Below are positions 1 through 9,001 of a DNA stretch of 64,000 nucleotides, in pieces; within the stretch, counting starts at the first letter, position 1; every line of letters starts with the position of its first letter. The DNA is from G016756615 sp035556195 (GTDB taxonomy: Bacteria; Pseudomonadota; Alphaproteobacteria; Rhizobiales; Rhizobiaceae), in assembly GCA_035556195.1 (NCBI GenBank), contig DATMFK010000050.1, positions 84,194 to 148,193 of the forward strand. Reading direction: 5' to 3'. The translations under genes were made by a program, and so were the position numbers. The notes beneath the pieces are model-generated. The model had not been told where the DNA came from, ran no database searches, and was given only the letters and a program-made list of their open reading frames with translations.

Positions 1-1058
1 GTCATGATCACGGCGGGTGGTGTCTGCGGAGTGAAGAAGCCGTTTGCCGCGATCGAGGCGCTGCCGCATACCGCACCGACCAGCAGTACCGTGCGGAAAC
101 CGCCGGCGCGCAGGGTTATCGGCGCGACGAACTTCATGGCGAGCGCTCCTATGGCCGAGACGAAGGTCAGCATGCCGGATTCGAATGGGGTGAGGCCGAA
201 GCCGAGCTGCAGCATGAGCGGCAGGAGAAATGGCACTGCCCCGTTGCCGATGCGGAAAAGCGTTCCTCCCGTGATCGCGGCCCGAAACACCGGCTGCTTG
301 AAAAGCCTAAGATTGAGGAGGGGGCTCGTGGCGCGCCGGGCGTGCCTGACATAGGCGATGCCGGCGATCGTTCCGATCCCAAGCGTCGCCAGGCCGACCC
401 AGGGCGGCAGTGCCGGCAGGCTGACGACGGACAGGCCGAAGACCACGCCGGATGCGGCGACCGCGGACAGGAAGAAGCCGATCGTATCGATCGGGGCCGC
501 GCCCACGGGTTCGATTTCGGGTAGCAGACGCCCGGCAAGGAAGTTGCCGATCACGCCGATGGGCACGTTGATCAGGAATATCCAGTGCCAGGTGAAGAAG
601 GTCGTGATGAAGCCGCCGACGGGTGGCCCCGCCATGGGGCCGATAAGGGCTGGAACAGTGAGCCAGGCCATGGCCGAGACCAATTCGCGCTTGGGCGTCG
701 AACGCACCAGGACGAGACGCGCAACCGGTGTCATCATCGCGCCGCCAATGCCCTGCAGGAAACGCGAGATGACGAAGGCCGTTAGCGAACCGGAGACGGC
801 GCAGCACACCGAGCCGATGATGAAGACCCCGATTGCGCTGCGGAAGACACGTTTCGCTCCGAATCTGTCCGCCATCCAGGAACTGATCGGAATGAATATG
901 GCGAGCGATACGAGATAGGCCGTCAACGCGAGCTTCAGGGCCACCGGGCTGGTCTGAATATCCTTGGCGATCGCCGGTAAGGAGGTGGCGATGACGGTCG
1001 AGTCCATGTGCTCCATGAAGAGCGCGACCGCAAGAATGAGCGGGAGAGTTCGGTTCAC
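1..1058 (-). CDS. MFS multidrug efflux transporter, DHA2/EmrB-QacA type (3' end outside window)
   Basis: Integral inner-membrane protein of the major facilitator superfamily, expected to export drugs or other small molecules with proton antiport. The minus-strand reading opens with a run containing MEHMDSTVIATSLPAI, the signature of transmembrane helix 1 in the DHA2 (14-helix) branch. It continues through a helix with RFLQGIGGAMMTPVARLVL (motif-C-like) and many hydrophobic segments. The likely start is a GTG at 1058 with no strong ribosome binding site. About 350 residues are visible and the C-terminus runs off the left edge, so an intact family member of about 470-500 residues is expected. 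The substrate cannot be deduced. Confidence 0.85.
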   Translation of the reverse strand, partial: MNRTLPLILAVALFMEHMDSTVIATSLPAIAKDIQTSPVALKLALTAYLVSLAIFIPISSWMADRFGAKRVFRSAIGVFIIGSVCCAVSGSLTAFVISRFLQGIGGAMMTPVARLVLVRSTPKRELVSAMAWLTVPALIGPMAGPPVGGFITTFFTWHWIFLINVPIGVIGNFLAGRLLPEIEPVGAAPIDTIGFFLSAVAASGVVFGLSVVSLPALPPWVGLATLGIGTIAGIAYVRHARRATSPLLNLRLFKQPVFRAAITGGTLFRIGNGAVPFLLPLMLQLGFGLTPFESGMLTFVSAIGALAMKFVAPITLRAGGFRTVLLVGAVCGSASIAANGFFTPQTPPAVIM

Positions 1059-1155
1059 GTCGTTAGCCAGTGAGACATTAGGTAGGCGGGCGGTTAACAT
1101 GAAAAGCAAATTCTGTCGCGGAATTTGCCGTCACGTTTTGGCGAGGTGGCTTACA

Positions 1156-2241
1156 TTATTTGCGCTTCGCGAGTTCCTCCGCGTAGCGCATCGTTTCCTC
1201 GATGCGCTCCGGCGTCCCCGGGTGGGTCGAGAGCAAATCGCCCCCGACCTTGTCTCCGAGCCTGTCGCGCAGGAGTTCGAAGAAGCGCCCGATAGCGGCG
1301 GGATCGTGACCCGCCTTGTGCATCAGCTCAACGCTGAAGCGATCGGCCTCGCTTTCCGCCTCGCGGGAGTGAGAGAGCGCGAGCAGCGCAGAGCCTTGCA
1401 CAAGCAGGTCTTCGGTGCCCGATCCGATGTCGCCGCCGATCAGCATGATGAGGGCTGTTGCACCCGCCGCTCGATAAAGCTGGCGAAGGCTGTGCTCATG
1501 GTCGACATGTCCGATCTCGTGAGCGAGCACGCCAAGGATCGTCTCGTCATCGTCTGAGAGACTTGCGAGTTCGTCGGTGAGCACGATGGTGCCGTCGGGC
1601 AGGGCGAAGGCATTCGGGCCAATGACGCCGCCCTTGCGGAAATTGAGCGTGTAGGCCGCGGGCTTGTTCCCTTCCAAGGCTGCCGCACCGCGCGGCGCGA
1701 AGGCGGCAAGAGCGGCAAACTGCTGCAATAGCCTTTCCCGCCGTTCGGGAGGCAGCTCCGAAGGAGCAAAAACCGTCTGGTCGAGCGAGGCGATCACGCT
1801 CTGGCTCATCAGCTTTGGCACCACCGGCGGGGTGAGAAGGATCGCTGCTTCGACCAGCGCAGGCACGGCGAAGCGATAGACCGCCACGCAAAGGCCGACG
1901 ACCAGCGCCACGAGCACGATGAGGCGCGGGCGGAAGCGTTCAAGCTGGTGGACAAGCCCGACAAACCGGCTCGTTTGGGACTGGAAGAGGGCATCGACCG
2001 CGTCGTTGTCGCCGGTCTCGAACACGCTGCCGTCGGGAAAGGTGAGCCTGCGGGGGATCGAGCCGACGCGGCCCGACACCCGGATCTTTTTGAAATCGGC
2101 GGAGGCGAGCTGCTGCTTGGAGGTCGGATCGATCGCGTCGGCGGCGCCATCCGCGTCGACGGACAGGATGGCGGTTGTCGCGCGGCCGGAGAAGGGCGGG
2201 CGCCAAAACCCGGAAAGCAAGCGCCCCCCGTCAGAAGCCAA
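1156..2241 (-). CDS. M48 family membrane-associated zinc metalloprotease
   Basis: Zinc-dependent endopeptidase of the M48 (HtpX/Oma1-like) family. The zinc signature HEIGH is seen in LAHEIGHVDHEH, and the third-ligand region is SREAESEADRFS, where the first Glu of EAESEAD is the expected ligand. One transmembrane segment (LIVLVALVVGLCVAVYRF) precedes the protease domain, and the N-terminus is a small beta-rich domain, as in the family often linked to membrane quality control. No ATG lies near the start of homology. A TTG at 2241 fits best and overlaps the end of the upstream DUF898 gene by 11 bases, implying translational coupling. A longer reading with extra N-terminal residues is possible but low-complexity in character. 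Confidence 0.82.
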   Translation of the reverse strand: MASDGGRLLSGFWRPPFSGRATTAILSVDADGAADAIDPTSKQQLASADFKKIRVSGRVGSIPRRLTFPDGSVFETGDNDAVDALFQSQTSRFVGLVHQLERFRPRLIVLVALVVGLCVAVYRFAVPALVEAAILLTPPVVPKLMSQSVIASLDQTVFAPSELPPERRERLLQQFAALAAFAPRGAAALEGNKPAAYTLNFRKGGVIGPNAFALPDGTIVLTDELASLSDDDETILGVLAHEIGHVDHEHSLRQLYRAAGATALIMLIGGDIGSGTEDLLVQGSALLALSHSREAESEADRFSVELMHKAGHDPAAIGRFFELLRDRLGDKVGGDLLSTHPGTPERIEETMRYAEELAKRK

Positions 2242-3334
2242 CGTCGAAACCCTCGATGTCCATATATTCCGATCCCACCGCCGAGCCGGCGTCGGCAAGC
2301 TTGCTGCTATAGTCCTCCAGTGAGCCTCTGGCGTCCAGCGCTGTAGCCGTGGCCAGGTATTTGGCCATGCGCACCGCCGCCCAGGGGCGAGCAAGACCAA
2401 GGGTCGCGACCGTGGCAAGCAGGTTCGAGATCGAGATCCAGGCGAAGCGGCCGCGGTGGATTGACGAGACCAGCCGATGTCGATCGTCGATCACCGTGGC
2501 ACTGAATGCCACATTGCGGATGCCTGCCTGGTAGACAAGTCTAACAGTGAGGATGAGGGCAAGGACGAGAAGGGGTGGAAGCGTCGATATGATGCTATTT
2601 ATGAAAACCCCAGCGAGAGCTCCAGCAAACTCGGAGTCCGCGTTTGCCAGCCAGGCAGCAAATGCAACCAGAACTATCGCTGCCGCGAAGACCGCCACGC
2701 CAAGGCCGAACAGCAAAGCCGGCAGCCACCATTGACCGTAAAGCTTGCCCAGTGCGGGCTCGCAGCGCATCGACCTGTCACCGTAGCGGACATTGCCGAG
2801 CGTGTAGCGCCACATCCAGGACGAGGCGATAGGCGCGAGGATACCCAGAGAGCCAAACGCCAGGATCGGCCCGACGATATAGGCAAGCAAGGCTCCGCCG
2901 TAACCGCCGTGGAAATCAAAGCGCACATTCCGATAGCTCGTAACCCTGGCGCTGAAACGCAGCCCGCGCATGATGAACCAGGGGACGGCCAAGACGAAGG
3001 CCAAGCTGACCACGATGGCGGCGAGCGGTGCGATCGTCGTCAGGGCATTGTAGAGAATGAGAAGGAATACGACGATGAAACGCCCGAACAGGATCTGCTT
3101 CGGGCTGGCGTGATAGTCGAAGCTTGCGCCCGCCAGAACGGTGTTCCCGTAGAAATAGCGCTGCCGCCGCACCTTGGCCCAGGCCGAATAGATGCCGAGG
3201 GTCACGATCGTCAGAAGAACATTGACGATCCAGATGCCGAAATATTCGCCGGCCGACCCATTGAAGGTGAAGCGCTCCCGCACGACAGGTGAGGATACCG
3301 CTTGCGGCGTGGCATCGAGGACTATTTCGTTCAT
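2231..3334 (-). CDS. DUF898 (YjgN-type) multi-pass membrane protein
   Basis: A 367-residue polytopic membrane protein that looks like the YjgN/DUF898 family. It has the family phrases FTFNGSAGEYFGIWIVN near the N-terminus, then LGIYSAWAKVRRQRYFYGNT, and a second half repeating the plan with LGLARPWAAVRMAKYLA. The molecular function of YjgN proteins is unknown. The gene is the first of a two-gene unit with the M48 protease, and this pairing recurs in Proteobacteria, so a joint role in envelope maintenance is inferred. ATG start at 3334, divergent from guaB across about 200 bases. Confidence 0.85.
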   Translation of the reverse strand: MNEIVLDATPQAVSSPVVRERFTFNGSAGEYFGIWIVNVLLTIVTLGIYSAWAKVRRQRYFYGNTVLAGASFDYHASPKQILFGRFIVVFLLILYNALTTIAPLAAIVVSLAFVLAVPWFIMRGLRFSARVTSYRNVRFDFHGGYGGALLAYIVGPILAFGSLGILAPIASSWMWRYTLGNVRYGDRSMRCEPALGKLYGQWWLPALLFGLGVAVFAAAIVLVAFAAWLANADSEFAGALAGVFINSIISTLPPLLVLALILTVRLVYQAGIRNVAFSATVIDDRHRLVSSIHRGRFAWISISNLLATVATLGLARPWAAVRMAKYLATATALDARGSLEDYSSKLADAGSAVGSEYMDIEGFDVGF

Positions 3335-3530
3335 GGCTCTTCGACCCAGGGGTTGTATATCGTTATCCTTGCAACATTGCCGAGAATTTGTTGTTACGCA
3401 AGAAGCTCGCTTTCACCTTTTCATTGATGAGCAGACGTGTTACGAGCCGCTGCCAATCCTGAAAGGGAAATGATCGAGTCGGGCGCGGACCAGCAGGTCT
3501 GGCGCCCTCAAGTCAATTCAAGGATCGGCA
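3335..3530. promoter_or_regulatory. Divergent intergenic region between the DUF898 gene and guaB
   Basis: About 200 bases between two divergently transcribed genes, so it must contain both promoters. I do not see a convincing -35/-10 pair, a riboswitch fold or a long inverted repeat. The guaB ribosome binding site (AAGGATCGG) lies just upstream of its ATG at 3531. Confidence 0.4.
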
Positions 3531-5033
3531 ATGGCAAAAATCATCGAGACCGCCACCGGCGCGTTGGCGCTCACCTTCGACGACGTGCTCCTCCAGCCCG
3601 GTCACTCCGAGATCATGCCCGGTCAGACCGATGTGCGCACCACCATCGCCGGCGACATCGAGCTCAACGTGCCGATCCTGTCGGCGGCTATGGACACCGT
3701 GACCGAGGCACGATTGGCGATCGCCATGGCCCAGGCAGGCGGGATCGGTGTGATCCACCGCAACTTCTCGCCGGCCGAGCAGGCAGAGCAGGTCCATCAG
3801 GTCAAGAAATTCGAGTCCGGCATGGTCGTGAACCCGGTGACCATCGGGCCTGAAGCGACTTTGGCGGACGCGCTGGGCCTGATGCGCTCGCATGGCATTT
3901 CCGGCATCCCGGTCGTCGCGAATGGCGGCAGGGGCGGTCAGCGGACCGGTCGCCTCGTCGGCATCCTGACCAACCGAGACGTACGCTTCGCATCCGACCC
4001 CGCTCAGAAGGTAGCCGAGTTGATGACGCGTGAGAACCTCGTCACGGTGAAGGAGACGGTCGACCAGGACGAGGCCAAGCGCCTGCTCCACAAGCATCGG
4101 ATCGAAAAGCTTCTGGTGGTCGATGCGCAGGGCAATTGCGTCGGGCTCATCACCGTCAAGGATATCGAGAAAGCTCAGCTCAACCCGAACGCGGCCAAGG
4201 ACGGGCAGGGCAGGTTGAGGGTGGCGGCCGCGACAAGCGTTGGCGACGACGGCTTCGAGCGCGCCGAGCGCCTGATCGAGGCAGGGGTCGACCTGCTCGT
4301 CATCGATACCGCCCATGGCCATTCGCAACGTGTCATCGATGCGGTGGCACGCGCCAAGAAGCTTTCGAATGCCGTGCGGATCATGGCCGGCAATGTTGCC
4401 ACGGCGGATGCCACCAAGGCGCTGATCGACGCCGGCGCGGATGCCGTCAAGGTCGGGATCGGCCCCGGCTCCATCTGCACCACGCGCATTGTCGCCGGCG
4501 TCGGGGTGCCGCAGCTATCGGCCATCATGTCGGCGGTCGACGCGGCGGACAAAGCCGGCGTGTCGGTCATCGCCGATGGCGGGATCAAATTTTCCGGCGA
4601 CCTGGCCAAGGCGCTGGCCGCCGGAGCCAGCGCCGCCATGGTCGGTTCGCTGCTCGCCGGCACGGAGGAAAGCCCGGGCGAGGTCTACCTGCATCAGGGG
4701 CGCTCCTTCAAGGCCTATCGAGGCATGGGGTCGGTGGGCGCCATGGCACGTGGCTCGGCCGATCGCTATTTCCAGGCCGAGGTTCGCGACACGCTGAAGC
4801 TCGTGCCGGAGGGCATCGAAGGCCAAGTGCCTTACAAGGGACCCGTGGGTGGCGTGTTGCATCAGCTCGTCGGCGGCCTGAGAGCAGCGATGGGTTATGT
4901 CGGAGCGCGCGACCTGGCGGAGCTGCGTTCGCGGGCAACTTTCGTTCGCATCTCCAATGCCGGATTGCGCGAAAGCCATACGCACGACGTCACCATCACG
5001 CGTGAGAGCCCGAATTATCCCGGGGTGGTCTAA
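3531..5033 (+). CDS. guaB: Inosine-5'-monophosphate dehydrogenase
   Basis: Cytoplasmic enzyme oxidising IMP to XMP with NAD+, the committed step of guanine nucleotide synthesis; guaA downstream does the next step. The 500 residues show the (beta/alpha)8 barrel interrupted by a CBS-domain pair (roughly residues 95-215, with VAELMTRENLVTV and the second repeat ending LLVVDAQGNCVGLITVKDIEK). The catalytic loop GPGSICTTR carries the active Cys. IADGGIKFSGD and YRGMGSVGAM are the expected phosphate-binding and flap motifs. Length is normal. The ATG at 3531 has AAGGATCGG upstream. Housekeeping gene with no sign of transfer. Confidence 0.97.
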   Translation: MAKIIETATGALALTFDDVLLQPGHSEIMPGQTDVRTTIAGDIELNVPILSAAMDTVTEARLAIAMAQAGGIGVIHRNFSPAEQAEQVHQVKKFESGMVVNPVTIGPEATLADALGLMRSHGISGIPVVANGGRGGQRTGRLVGILTNRDVRFASDPAQKVAELMTRENLVTVKETVDQDEAKRLLHKHRIEKLLVVDAQGNCVGLITVKDIEKAQLNPNAAKDGQGRLRVAAATSVGDDGFERAERLIEAGVDLLVIDTAHGHSQRVIDAVARAKKLSNAVRIMAGNVATADATKALIDAGADAVKVGIGPGSICTTRIVAGVGVPQLSAIMSAVDAADKAGVSVIADGGIKFSGDLAKALAAGASAAMVGSLLAGTEESPGEVYLHQGRSFKAYRGMGSVGAMARGSADRYFQAEVRDTLKLVPEGIEGQVPYKGPVGGVLHQLVGGLRAAMGYVGARDLAELRSRATFVRISNAGLRESHTHDVTITRESPNYPGVV

Positions 5034-5042
5034 GCGAAAACC

Positions 5043-5113
5043 GGCGGCCGGGGCTTCGGGAAGTCCTCGGCCGCCACAAGATCAGGGCGGCAAGACGCGC
5101 CTGCGTTGCCGCC
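5043..5113. terminator. Two hairpins between convergent genes (probable bidirectional terminator)
   Basis: Two perfect 8-base inverted repeats follow each other: GGCGGCCG (5043-5050) with CGGCCGCC (5068-5075), and GGCGGCAA (5086-5093) with TTGCCGCC (5106-5113). They lie between guaB and a convergent minus-strand gene. There is no clear U-tract, so terminator function is inferred from position and stem strength. Confidence 0.5.
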
Positions 5114-5119
5114 GAACGG

Positions 5120-6193
5120 CTACATCACCAGGGAAAAGCGCCTTTCGCGTTCGTCCTCGGCATCCTGCGCTTCCAGATAGGCCCGAAGGACAGACGTCGG
5201 GGCAGGGGGCTCCTCATTGTCGCCGTCCTGCGCGGGCAGGGTCGAAGCTTCCAACACGGTCTCGACCGCGGCACTGATGGAAGCCCCAGTCTCTGCGCTG
5301 CTGTCCGCGCCGTTGACGCTCAGTGTGCCCAATGCCTGAAGGACTGCCGCGGCGATCCTTGGCCTGCCGTGCGATTGGCCGGCCTCCGTCATTTCCTCCA
5401 GCGCTTCGCGGACCTTGTCGGGCAGTTCCGCCGCCTTTTCGATCTTCTCGAGCGTCCGTGCCGCCTTCACCGCTTCCAGGTCTTCCTTCACCGTCTCCTC
5501 ATCGACCTCGTCGATGGGGGATTTCCTGGTTCCTGCGAGCGTCTCCTCGACCGATTTCGGTCCGGCGGCCGCACGCTCCAGCCGCTGGCTGACCTTGCTG
5601 CCGGCTTGGCCGGCAAGCCCTTCCGACAGGACATTGCGGACCTTGTCGGCGGCTTCGCTCGCCGGATCGGCGAACGCCCGCAGCAGATCGGTCACGCTCA
5701 TCCCGTCAAGCCTGAAGCCGATCATCTGCTCCAGATCCTTCATCAGTGCCCGATCGCGCGACAGGGACTCCGTGTCGAACATATCCAGCATCATCCGGGC
5801 GACTTGCTGGAAAGTAATGCCGTTCTTGCCGGGCTTCGGCAGGGAGAAGTCGGCTTCCGAACCGACTTCGACATAGTCGCGCAGCGCCTCGCCGCGCCAC
5901 GCGTTGCCGGCCTGTTTTCCTTCTTGCGAGCCGTCGCGGCCGAGCGCCAGCTTGTCGTTCACATAGCCGACCACATGCTCCATGAGCCGGGCCATCGCCT
6001 CGGTGAGGGTGAGCTGGCTGCCGAAATAGAGCTCGTTGACCGACTTCATGTCCTTGGGCGCGGCAACCTGCGCCGGGGCCTCGCCGAGGCGCGAAGAGGG
6101 GCGGTCCTCTTGTGTCAAACGTTCCTGCAGCATGGTGATCGACTGCATCACCGCGACAGCCGGCTTGAAGCGATTGATCGTCGCTGGAAGCAT
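5120..6193 (-). CDS. Hypothetical acidic, probably helical protein
   Basis: I do not recognise this 357-residue protein. It is mostly hydrophilic and rich in Glu, Asp, Ala and Lys, with long helix-forming stretches in the second half (around LEAVKAARTLEKIEKAAEL). The N-terminal half contains a better-structured region (VNELYFGSQLTLTEAMARLM and GITFQQVARMMLDMFD). There is no signal peptide, transmembrane segment or cysteine pair. Gene reality is supported by its length, strong G/C third-position bias and a tidy fit between guaB and rsmB. A structural, flagellum-export-like or scaffold role is conceivable, but nothing in the sequence fixes it. Confidence 0.7.
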   Translation of the reverse strand: MLPATINRFKPAVAVMQSITMLQERLTQEDRPSSRLGEAPAQVAAPKDMKSVNELYFGSQLTLTEAMARLMEHVVGYVNDKLALGRDGSQEGKQAGNAWRGEALRDYVEVGSEADFSLPKPGKNGITFQQVARMMLDMFDTESLSRDRALMKDLEQMIGFRLDGMSVTDLLRAFADPASEAADKVRNVLSEGLAGQAGSKVSQRLERAAAGPKSVEETLAGTRKSPIDEVDEETVKEDLEAVKAARTLEKIEKAAELPDKVREALEEMTEAGQSHGRPRIAAAVLQALGTLSVNGADSSAETGASISAAVETVLEASTLPAQDGDNEEPPAPTSVLRAYLEAQDAEDERERRFSLVM

Positions 6194-6447
6194 GAGAGGC
6201 CCCTCTATCCCAGCTTGTCATTTTGGGCGGGAAGGGTAAAGGCGGCGTTAACCCCTGATCCAAGTGCCGGATACCGGGCTTTTCTCGTCGCGCCCCCAGC
6301 GGCGCCTCTCGCGGGTCGCGCAGGAGGCAGCGGCCTTCGAGAGCGTTCGGCGCAGCGGGAATAATTTTCCGACCTACGCTTGTATGCACCGGATTTCGCG
6401 GCTAGCTACGCCCCATATCGGGTAGGCCGAAGACGGGGTAACCGGGC

Positions 6448-7737
6448 ATGAGAATAGGCGGAAGACTGGCTGCGGCCATCGAGGTGCTCGACGACATCGA
6501 GCGCCGGCATCGGCCTGCGGCCGACGCGCTCAGGGACTGGGGGCTGTCGCATCGCTTCGCCGGCGCCGGCGACCGCGCGGCAATCGGCAACATCGTCTAC
6601 GACGCGTTGCGCAGGCGCCGGTCCTCCGGGTGGCTGCTTGACGCGGATACGCCGCGTGCCCTGGGGTTCGGCGCTTTGCTGCTGGAATGGAGCCTGACGC
6701 CGCAAGCCCTCAACGAGATGCTGGATGGCGACAGGTTTGGACCCGAACCGCTGGGCGCGCATGAACTGGGTGCGATCGCGGCGCAGAGCGCCGCCGAGGC
6801 GCCTTCCGCCGTGCGGGCGGACTGCCCCGATTGGTGCGCGCCGTTGCTCGCGGACAGCTTTGGCGACGATTGGGTCGCCGAGGGCGCCGCGCTCGCGGCG
6901 CGGCCGCCGCTGGACCTTCGCGTCAACACGCTGAAGGCCGCTCGTGCCAAGGTGCTGGCCGAACTGGCGGAGACCGGTGCCACGGCTGCGCCGATCGCGC
7001 CGAACGGCATCCGGATTCCACCGATCGACGGTTCCGGACGCCATCCCAACGTCCAGGCCGAGCCGGCCTTCCAGAAGGGCTGGTTCGAGGTGCAGGACGA
7101 AGGATCGCAGATCGTGGCCGAACTCGCCGGGGCGCAGCCCGGCATGCAGGTGCTCGATTTCTGCGCCGGTGCCGGCGGCAAGACGCTCGCATTGTCCGCC
7201 ATCATGGAGAACCGCGGACAGATCTTCGCGCATGATGCGGAGAAGGCACGGCTGGCCCCCATCTTCGATCGAATGCGTCGTTCCGAGAACCGCAACGTCC
7301 AAGTCGTGTCCAGGCCGTCCGACCTGGCCGCCCTGACCGGTCACATGGACATCGTCCTTGTCGATGCGCCCTGCACGGGCTCGGGCACCTGGCGCCGCCG
7401 ACCGGACGCCAAGTGGCGCCTGACCGAACGCCAACTCGAGGCGCGCATCGCCGAGCAGGCTGCGATCCTTGCCACGGCGAAGGACTTCGTGAGGCCGGGC
7501 GGCCAGCTCGTCTACATAACCTGCTCCGTCTTCTCCGCCGAGAACGGCGCCCAACTCGATGCCTTCGCGGCGGCGAACGAGGATTTTACACCGATCGATC
7601 ATGAGGCTCTGTGGCGGGACCGTTTCCCTGGCGCGGCTGCCTTGGCGCGGGTCAGGCCGGCGGGCGGCATCACGCTCAGCCCGGCACGCAGTGGTACTGA
7701 CGGGTTCTTTTTCGGCGCGATGCGGCGCCTGCGCTGA
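6448..7737 (+). CDS. 16S rRNA (cytosine-5) methyltransferase, RsmB/NOL1-NOP2-Sun family
   Basis: SAM-dependent RNA m5C methyltransferase. The N-terminal third is an NusB-like RNA-binding domain, and the C-terminal domain is Rossmann-type. VQDEGSQIVAELAGAQPGMQVLDFCAGAGGKTLA contains the SAM-binding motif I. The two catalytic cysteines of the family are seen in DAPCTGSGTWRR and ITCSVFSAEN. Length (429 residues) is typical. Alphaproteobacterial genomes often keep such a gene between guaB and guaA. ATG start at 6448. RsmB acts on C967 of 16S rRNA in E. coli; the exact target here is inferred. Confidence 0.9.
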   Translation: MRIGGRLAAAIEVLDDIERRHRPAADALRDWGLSHRFAGAGDRAAIGNIVYDALRRRRSSGWLLDADTPRALGFGALLLEWSLTPQALNEMLDGDRFGPEPLGAHELGAIAAQSAAEAPSAVRADCPDWCAPLLADSFGDDWVAEGAALAARPPLDLRVNTLKAARAKVLAELAETGATAAPIAPNGIRIPPIDGSGRHPNVQAEPAFQKGWFEVQDEGSQIVAELAGAQPGMQVLDFCAGAGGKTLALSAIMENRGQIFAHDAEKARLAPIFDRMRRSENRNVQVVSRPSDLAALTGHMDIVLVDAPCTGSGTWRRRPDAKWRLTERQLEARIAEQAAILATAKDFVRPGGQLVYITCSVFSAENGAQLDAFAAANEDFTPIDHEALWRDRFPGAAALARVRPAGGITLSPARSGTDGFFFGAMRRLR

Positions 7738-7826
7738 GGTGCTTCGGGTTGTTGCACTGCAGCACGGAATATTGCCTTGCGCCGCGGGCTTTGCAATAAG
7801 CGGTCAACCTGTAGTGGGAGTGAGCG

Positions 7827-8282
7827 ATGGCAAAGCCAATACCCGATGCCGATTTCGAGGAGCGCGTCCGCTCCAGCTTTGCGCGCCAGAGAGTCATGCA
7901 GACGATCGGTGCCGAACTGACGGTGGTGACCCCGGGCACGGTCGAGATCGAAATGCCTTATTCGCCCGAGCTTACACAGCAGCACGGTTTCCTGCATGCC
8001 GGCGTCATCTCGACGGCGCTGGACTCGGCCTGCGGCTACGCCGCCTATTCGATGATGCCGCCGAATGCCGCGGTGCTGACCATCGAATTCAAGGTCAATC
8101 TTCTGGCGCCTGGCAGAGGTGAGCGTTTTCTGTTCCGCGGGTCGGTCACCAAGCCCGGCCGCACGATCATCGTGGCCGATGGCCAGGCTTACGCCTTCTC
8201 CGCTGAAGGGGAGGCGAAGCTGATCGCTACCATGACCGGCACGATGATGACGATCACCGGGCGCACGGGGCTTGAGGGTTAG
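7827..8282 (+). CDS. PaaI-type hotdog-fold thioesterase
   Basis: Small (151-residue) hotdog-fold acyl-CoA thioesterase. The sequence shows the family core: TQQHGFLHAGVISTALDSACGYAAYS (the central-helix region with the conserved HGG/HAG-like turn), followed by strands ending LTIEFKVNLLAPGRGERFLFRGSV. The substrate is unknown; PaaI-type enzymes hydrolyse various aryl- or acyl-CoAs. The start at 7827 has GGAGTGAGCG upstream. The gene overlaps the downstream nucleosidase by about 11 bases, so the two are probably co-translated. Confidence 0.85.
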   Translation: MAKPIPDADFEERVRSSFARQRVMQTIGAELTVVTPGTVEIEMPYSPELTQQHGFLHAGVISTALDSACGYAAYSMMPPNAAVLTIEFKVNLLAPGRGERFLFRGSVTKPGRTIIVADGQAYAFSAEGEAKLIATMTGTMMTITGRTGLEG

Positions 8283-8925
8283 AGGGAAGCCAGGTGGCGC
8301 CGATGGGTTTCGGGGCAGGAGCGTCCTGTTCGTGATGGCTGCGGACGCCGAATACGGGCCCCATCTCAAGCGCCGTTTCGTTCCGTTCATGACCGGCGTC
8401 GGGCCGGTGGAGGCTGGCGTGGCCATGGGCTCGATGCTGGCAAGGCTGCAAGCGGCCGACCGGCTGCCGGAACTCGTCGTGTCGCTGGGCTCGGCCGGCA
8501 GCCGGTCGCTCGAGCAGACCGGGATCTACCAGGTTGCCTCGGTTTCCTATCGCGACATGGACGCCTCGGCGCTCGGCTTCGAGAGGGGCGCGACGCCGTT
8601 TCTCGACATGCCCGTCACCGTTCCCCTGGCGCTTCGCATCCCGGGTATAGCCGAAGCGTCCCTGTCGACCGGCGGCACGGTGATTTCCGGTGGTGCTTAT
8701 GACGGCATCGAAGCCGACATGGTGGACATGGAGACCTTCGCCGTCCTGCGCGCTTGCCAGCGCTTCAGCCTGCCGCTGATCGGCCTGCGCGGCATTTCGG
8801 ATGGGGCGGCCGAGCTCAGCCGCGTCGGCGACTGGACGGAGTATCTGCATGTCATCGACGAGAAGCTCGCCGCAGCGGTCGACCGGCTGGAACAAGGCCT
8901 CAGAAGCGGCGCGATCCTGTTCTAG
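8272..8925 (+). CDS. Purine/5'-methylthioadenosine-type nucleosidase (PNP/MTAN fold)
   Basis: Probable nucleoside phosphorylase-fold hydrolase acting on 5'-methylthioadenosine or S-adenosylhomocysteine-like nucleosides. Visible motifs are VMAADAEYGPHL and MTGVGPVEAGVAMG at the N-terminus, LGSAGS, and the purine-site signature DMVDMETFAVLRACQRF, in which the second Glu of the family lies in ME. ISDGAAELSRVGDW is the C-terminal active-site Asp region. The start used is a TTG at 8272 overlapping the thioesterase; an in-frame start nearer VMAADAE is possible. It sits next to guaA, consistent with purine salvage. Substrate preference is not determined by the sequence. Confidence 0.78.
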   Translation: MRVRGKPGGADGFRGRSVLFVMAADAEYGPHLKRRFVPFMTGVGPVEAGVAMGSMLARLQAADRLPELVVSLGSAGSRSLEQTGIYQVASVSYRDMDASALGFERGATPFLDMPVTVPLALRIPGIAEASLSTGGTVISGGAYDGIEADMVDMETFAVLRACQRFSLPLIGLRGISDGAAELSRVGDWTEYLHVIDEKLAAAVDRLEQGLRSGAILF

Positions 8926-9001
8926 GATTTATCCGGCCACGGGGCGCGGGGCGACATCGATACCCATTGCGCCAACGCGGTTTCTTCTTTAAAGGCCCGC
9001 C